Shown in pieces: positions 60,267 to 64,000 of a stretch of DNA of 64,000 bases. The position numbers and the translations under genes are program-made. The stretch spans positions 248,001 through 312,000 of the forward strand of contig NZ_FRDA01000001.1 in the NCBI RefSeq assembly GCF_900143095.1, written 5' to 3'. The notes below the pieces were generated by a model, which saw only the letters and a program-made list of their open reading frames with translations, did not search any database and was not told the origin of the DNA. The number at the start of each line of letters is the position of its first letter. Within the stretch, counting starts at the first letter, position 1. The DNA is from Pseudomonas asturiensis (GTDB lineage Bacteria; Pseudomonadota; Gammaproteobacteria; Pseudomonadales; Pseudomonadaceae).

Positions 60267-61658
60267 TCAGTGACGGTCACGCCACACGGTCTGTGCATTG
60301 GTGAACTCGCGTACGCCGAAGTGCGACAGCTCACGTCCGTAGCCGCTTTTCTTCACGCCGCCGAAGGCTACGCGAGGGTCTGATGCGCTGTAACCGTTGA
60401 TAAACACGCCGCCAGTGTCCAGTTCGCCAGCCAGTTGCTCGGCCAGTTCCAGGTTTTGGGTGTAAACGGTCGCGGTGAGTCCGAAGTCGCTGTCGTTGGC
60501 CAGTTCCAGCGCATGTCGGGCGTCGCGGGCGGTGATGATCGATGCCACCGGGCCGAACAGTTCCTGCTTGAACGAGGTCATCTGGTCAGTCACATCACCC
60601 AGCACGGTCGGCGCGTAGAAGTTGCCCTGGCCTGCGATTTTTTCGCCACCCAACAGCAGGGTCGCCCCTTCGGCGAGCGTCGCCTGCACTTGAGCGTCCA
60701 GCTCGTCACGCAAGTCGAAACGCGCCATCGGGCCAATATAAGTCTCGTTCGCCAGCGGGTCGCCGATGACCAGCTTGCGGGTTTCTTCAACGAATTGGCG
60801 CGTGAATGCCTCGACCACGCCTTCCTCGATGATCAGGCGCTTGGCGGCCGCACAGACCTGTCCGGTGTTCTGGTAACGACCGATGACCGCCGCCTTCACC
60901 GCCTGATCCAGGTCAGCGTCGTTGAGCACGATGAATGGGTCGGAACCACCCAGCTCCAGGACGCTCTTTTTGAGCGCGGCACCGGCCTGCGCACCGATAG
61001 CCTGACCGGCCCGCACGCTGCCGGTCAGCGTAACGGCGGCAATTCGGGGGTCGGCGATGGCTTTGGAAACGCCCTCCTGGGTTGCATTGATCACTTCAAA
61101 CACACCGTCAGGGAAACCCGCGCGCTTGAACGCTTCAAGCATCAGATAAGCGCACCCCATGACATTCGGAGCATGTTTGAGCACATAGGTATTACCCGCC
61201 AGCAACGTCGGTACAGCGCCGCGCAGCACCTGCCAGATCGGGAAGTTCCAGGGCATGACCGCGAGGATCGGGCCAAGCGGACGGTACTCGATGCGGGCCT
61301 TGTCGTTTTCAACCTGAGTCGATTCGGCCGCAAGCATGGAGGGTCCCTGTGCAGCGTACCAGGCGCATAACTGGGCGCATTTTTCGACTTCGCCTCGGGC
61401 CTGCTTGATCGGCTTGCCCATTTCTCGGCTGATCATCTGCGCAATCGTGTCAGCCTCATCGCGCAAGGCCTGGCCCAATGCGATGATCAACTGCGCACGC
61501 TGATCGACGGTTTTGCGCTTCCAGGCGGCGAAGCTGAATGCCGCGCGGTCAAGGGTCTTATCAAGGTCGGTTTCGGATTCAAACGCGTAATGGCCGATCT
61601 GCTCGCCGGTGGCGGGGTTGATCGAGATTGCATGGGTGTGGGTGGATACAGCAGTCAT
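60267..61658 (-). CDS. sad: NAD(P)-dependent succinate-semialdehyde dehydrogenase (Sad/YneI type)
   Basis: 463 residues. Seen are VMPWNFPIWQVLR, the cofactor-binding LTGSVRAGQAI, the catalytic Glu in LELGGSDPFIVL, the catalytic Cys in NTGQVCAAAKRLI and EELFG-type QELFGPVASI. The short N-terminus and GSDPF signature match Sad (YneI) rather than GabD. It oxidises succinate semialdehyde to succinate, in GABA or related degradation. It is divergent from a PtrR-like LysR regulator. Confidence 0.9.
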   Translation of the reverse strand: MTAVSTHTHAISINPATGEQIGHYAFESETDLDKTLDRAAFSFAAWKRKTVDQRAQLIIALGQALRDEADTIAQMISREMGKPIKQARGEVEKCAQLCAWYAAQGPSMLAAESTQVENDKARIEYRPLGPILAVMPWNFPIWQVLRGAVPTLLAGNTYVLKHAPNVMGCAYLMLEAFKRAGFPDGVFEVINATQEGVSKAIADPRIAAVTLTGSVRAGQAIGAQAGAALKKSVLELGGSDPFIVLNDADLDQAVKAAVIGRYQNTGQVCAAAKRLIIEEGVVEAFTRQFVEETRKLVIGDPLANETYIGPMARFDLRDELDAQVQATLAEGATLLLGGEKIAGQGNFYAPTVLGDVTDQMTSFKQELFGPVASIITARDARHALELANDSDFGLTATVYTQNLELAEQLAGELDTGGVFINGYSASDPRVAFGGVKKSGYGRELSHFGVREFTNAQTVWRDRH

Positions 61659-61760
61659 GGCGCCATCCTGTTCAGGTGGGGAATGAAACCAGAATAGGCC
61701 CGTGACATGCTTTGCGAAACTGAATAATACTGATCATATCTTTCACGTTTGGAGAATGAT

Positions 61761-62639
61761 GTGGATCTGGTCCAGCTTGAGATGTTCAAGGCGGTTGCCG
61801 AGCACGGCAGCATCAGCGCGGCTGCGCAGCACATTCATCGGGTGCCCTCCAACCTGACCACACGCATCAAGCAACTGGAGCAGGATCTGGGCGTCGAACT
61901 GTTCATTCGGGAAAAGTCGCGGCTGAGGTTGTCGCCCGCTGGCTGGAGTTTTCTCGATTACACGCGACGCATTCTGGATCTGGTGCAGGAGGCTCGCCTG
62001 TCGGTGTCCGGTGCGGAACCACAAGGCCCGTTTTCGCTGGGGTCGCTGGAAAGCACGGCGGCGGTGCGGATTCCGGCTTTGTTGGCGGCCTACAATCAGC
62101 AGTACGCCAAGGTCGAGCTGGACCTGTCCACGGGAGCGTCCGGCACGATGATAGACGGTGTTCTGGCGGGGCGACTGGTGGCCGCTTTTGTTGACGGTCC
62201 GGTGCTGCATCCTTCCCTGGATGGCGTGCCGGTGTTCGAAGAAGAAATGGTCATCATCGCGCCGTTACAGCATGCGCCGGTGACGCGTGGGCTTGATGTC
62301 AGCGGGGAGAGCATCTACGCATTTCGTGCCAACTGTTCGTATCGGCACCACTTCGAGCGCTGGTTCACCGATGACGGTGCCGTGCCGGGCAAGATCCACG
62401 AGATGGAGTCCTACCACGGCATGCTGGCCTGCGTCAGCGCCGGGGCGGGGCTGGCGTTGATGCCACGCAGCATGCTGGAAAGCATGCCAGGCTGCACCAC
62501 CGTCAGCATCTGGCCGATGTCGGATGCCTTTCGCTACCTGCAGACCTGGCTGATCTGGCGTCGTGGCACCGACTCTCCCAGCCTGACGCGTTTCGTCGAG
62601 CTGGTTCAGGCGCGGGGCGAGTCGCCCAGGACCGATTGA
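61761..62639 (+). CDS. LysR-family regulator, PtrR/YneJ-like
   Basis: 292 residues. The N-terminal helix-turn-helix ([36 protein letters not shown], with VPSNLTTRI) and the substrate domain ([25 protein letters not shown]) are clear. The [12 protein letters not shown] signature and place next to sad match PtrR (YneJ). A GTG at 61761 with GGAG six bases upstream is chosen; a TTG at 61749 is an alternative. It likely controls the divergent dehydrogenase gene across the 102-base gap. Confidence 0.92.
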   Translation: MDLVQLEMFKAVAEHGSISAAAQHIHRVPSNLTTRIKQLEQDLGVELFIREKSRLRLSPAGWSFLDYTRRILDLVQEARLSVSGAEPQGPFSLGSLESTAAVRIPALLAAYNQQYAKVELDLSTGASGTMIDGVLAGRLVAAFVDGPVLHPSLDGVPVFEEEMVIIAPLQHAPVTRGLDVSGESIYAFRANCSYRHHFERWFTDDGAVPGKIHEMESYHGMLACVSAGAGLALMPRSMLESMPGCTTVSIWPMSDAFRYLQTWLIWRRGTDSPSLTRFVELVQARGESPRTD

Positions 62640-62652
62640 GCGACTCGCGGTA

Positions 62653-63744
62653 TCACAGGCGCGAAAGCCTTTCGGCGATGGCCTGGCCGACCTCCTGCGT
62701 CGAACACTTGCCACCCAGGTCCGGTGTGATCTGTGCGCTGGCAATCACCTGCTCGATGGCGCTGACAATCTCGTCGTGTGCTGCGGTGAAACGCTCGTCG
62801 CCCTGACCCAGAAAATCCAGCATCAACGCGCCTGACCAGATCATCGCAATCGGGTTGGCGATGTTTTTGCCGAAAATGTCCGGTGCCGACCCGTGTACCG
62901 GCTCGAACAGTGACGGGAAGTTGCGCTCCGGGTTGAGGTTGGCCGACGGTGCGATGCCGATGGTGCCCGCGCAGGCCGGGCCCAGGTCGCTGAGGATGTC
63001 GCCGAACAGGTTGGACGCCACCACCACATCGAACCGCTCCGGTTGCAGCACGAAGCGCGCGCAGAGAATGTCGATGTGTTGCCGGTCCCAACTGATCGCC
63101 GGGTATTGGCTGGCCATCGCTTCGGTGCGCTTGTCCCAATAAGGCATGCTGATCGCCATGCCGTTGGACTTGGTCGCCGAAGTCACGTGCTTGCGTTCGC
63201 GCTTGCCGGCCAGCTCGAAGGCGTACTTGAGAATGCGGTCGACACCGCGTCGGGTGAATACCGATTCCTGCAGGACGAATTCGTTTTCAGTGTTCTCGAA
63301 CATGATGCCGCCCAAGGACGAGTATTCGCCCTCGGTGTTCTCGCGTACCACGATGAAATCGATATCGCCAGGCTTGCGGTTGGCCAGCGGGCAGGGCACG
63401 CCGGGGAACAGCCGCACCGGGCGAATATTGGCGTACTGGTCAAACTCGCGGCGGAATTTGAGCAGCGAACCCCACAGCGAAATATGGTCTGGCACTTTGT
63501 CTGGCCAGCCCACGGCACCGAAGAAAATCGAATCGAAACCCTTGAGCTGTTCGAACCAGTCGTCCGGCATCATCTGGCCGTGTTCAAGGTAATAATCGCA
63601 GCTGGCCCACTCGAAGTATTCGAACTCCAGCTCGATACCGTGGCGCGCAGCGGCGGCCTGTACGACGCGCACGCCCTCGGGCAGCACTTCCTGGCCGATA
63701 CCGTCCCCGGCGATGGCAGCGATACGCAGTTTCTTATTGTTCAT
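62653..63744 (-). CDS. Tartrate dehydrogenase/D-malate dehydrogenase (decarboxylating) family
   Basis: 363 residues of the isocitrate/isopropylmalate dehydrogenase superfamily: IAAIAGDGIGQEVLPEGVRVV at the N-terminus, the substrate loop SLLKFRREFDQYANIRPVRLFPG, ENTEGEYSS, and the metal-binding NLFGDILSDL. The ATG at 63744 follows GAGAGAGCC. Tartrate dehydrogenase (TtuC) and D-malate dehydrogenase (DmlA) cannot be told apart by eye. It is divergent from a LysR gene. Confidence 0.9.
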   Translation of the reverse strand: MNNKKLRIAAIAGDGIGQEVLPEGVRVVQAAAARHGIELEFEYFEWASCDYYLEHGQMMPDDWFEQLKGFDSIFFGAVGWPDKVPDHISLWGSLLKFRREFDQYANIRPVRLFPGVPCPLANRKPGDIDFIVVRENTEGEYSSLGGIMFENTENEFVLQESVFTRRGVDRILKYAFELAGKRERKHVTSATKSNGMAISMPYWDKRTEAMASQYPAISWDRQHIDILCARFVLQPERFDVVVASNLFGDILSDLGPACAGTIGIAPSANLNPERNFPSLFEPVHGSAPDIFGKNIANPIAMIWSGALMLDFLGQGDERFTAAHDEIVSAIEQVIASAQITPDLGGKCSTQEVGQAIAERLSRL

Positions 63745-63808
63745 GGCGTGGCTCTCTCGATGGATGAGTTGCTCTGGGTTCTTATGCTATAAGCCCACGA
63801 AGCAAAGA

Positions 63809-63824
63809 TAATCAGTCGACTAAT
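63809..63824. promoter_or_regulatory. Palindromic element between dehydrogenase and LysR genes
   Basis: TAATCAGTCGACTAAT is centred on AGTCGACT and is nearly symmetric beyond it. It lies 20 bases before the LysR start and 64 bases before the dehydrogenase start, in the shared promoter region; a candidate LysR operator. Confidence 0.4.
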
Positions 63825-63844
63825 GCATTCAAGGAACACGATTC

Positions 63845-64000
63845 GTGAACAATTACCCCAGTCTCGATGACCTGAATGTGTTCATCCATGTCGCGCGCCG
63901 TTCAAGCTTTGTGGGCGCGGCCAACGAGCTGAGCATGTCTGCAGCGTACGTCAGCAAGCGAATTCGCCTGCTGGAACAGAGCATGGGCGTGGTGTTACTG
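63845..64000 (+). CDS. LysR-family regulator (3' end cut by window), DmlR-like
   Basis: 52 residues are visible, MNNYPSLDDLNVFIHVARRS, then SFVGAANELSMSAAYVSKRIRLLEQSMGVVLL, a complete LysR helix-turn-helix. The GTG at 63845 has AAGGA nine bases upstream. The position, divergent from the tartrate/D-malate dehydrogenase gene, fits the DmlR/TtdR type. Confidence 0.88.
   Translation, partial: MNNYPSLDDLNVFIHVARRSSFVGAANELSMSAAYVSKRIRLLEQSMGVVLL

Noticed and set aside
1..64000. tRNA, rRNA, CRISPR array, insertion sequence or prophage
   Set aside because: No cloverleaf-like sequence, repeat-spacer arrangement, transposase or phage genes were seen on reading both strands.

Overview
The window is a piece of a Pseudomonas chromosome, most likely the P. 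syringae group. The basis is a type VI secretion (T6SS) cluster in the gene order of P. aeruginosa HSI-II, Pseudomonas-style REP repeats (GCGGACAAGTCCGCTCCCAC type), a signal-bearing malate:quinone oxidoreductase, L-arabinose transport genes next to an SMP-30 lactonase, and many LysR and GntR regulators. No tRNA, rRNA, CRISPR array or insertion sequence was seen. Both ends of the window cut genes: an hcp gene on the left and a LysR gene on the right.

Positions 1-20382 hold the T6SS. hcp is divergent from tssA-B-C-E-F-G-H (contractile sheath, baseplate and the ClpV recycling ATPase), then a sigma-54 activator of the Sfa/VasH type, a 46-residue lipoprotein, an FHA protein, tssJ-K-L-M (membrane complex) and a Ser/Thr kinase. 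A good -24/-12 promoter lies in front of hcp, with three copies of AGTTGCGCA 83-219 bases further upstream. This fits direct control of hcp by the cluster's own activator. The phosphatase gene expected between tssM and the kinase is missing, and vgrG is not in view.

Positions 20453-37918 are ordinary chromosome: acetyltransferase, phosphodiesterase, TauD-type oxygenase, GAF protein, a chemoreceptor with a near-perfect FliA promoter, a LysR/class III aminotransferase pair, a DUF4174 protein, a CBS protein, a CHASE4-PAS-GGDEF-EAL protein, DNA polymerase II, an ACR3/bile-acid-type transporter, a Sir2 deacylase, a LysE exporter and a PhzF protein. A REP cluster follows at 37919-38233.

Positions 38234-43128 hold two divergent stress operons. 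On the minus strand a radical SAM protein and its TIGR03915/DUF4130 partner sit behind a canonical LexA box. On the plus strand a Zur-box-like palindrome precedes a 43-residue membrane peptide that is translationally coupled to a metal (probably zinc) ABC transporter.

Positions 43196-51153 hold an L-arabinose-type module: periplasmic aldose epimerase, FCD-type GntR regulator, SMP-30 lactonase and araFGH. Three copies (and a weaker fourth) of a TTGGTATGACTATT-like element lie in the promoters of all three transcription units. Just after araH, fragments of a sensor kinase and a CAP-domain protein meet head to head, which looks like a deletion scar.

Positions 51284-64000 hold mqo, a long gene-poor stretch, a Tat-exported molybdenum aldehyde oxidoreductase (paoABC-like) with its XdhC and nucleotidyltransferase maturation partners, a flavin reductase, a succinate-semialdehyde dehydrogenase with a divergent LysR regulator, and a tartrate-dehydrogenase-type enzyme with a divergent LysR regulator.
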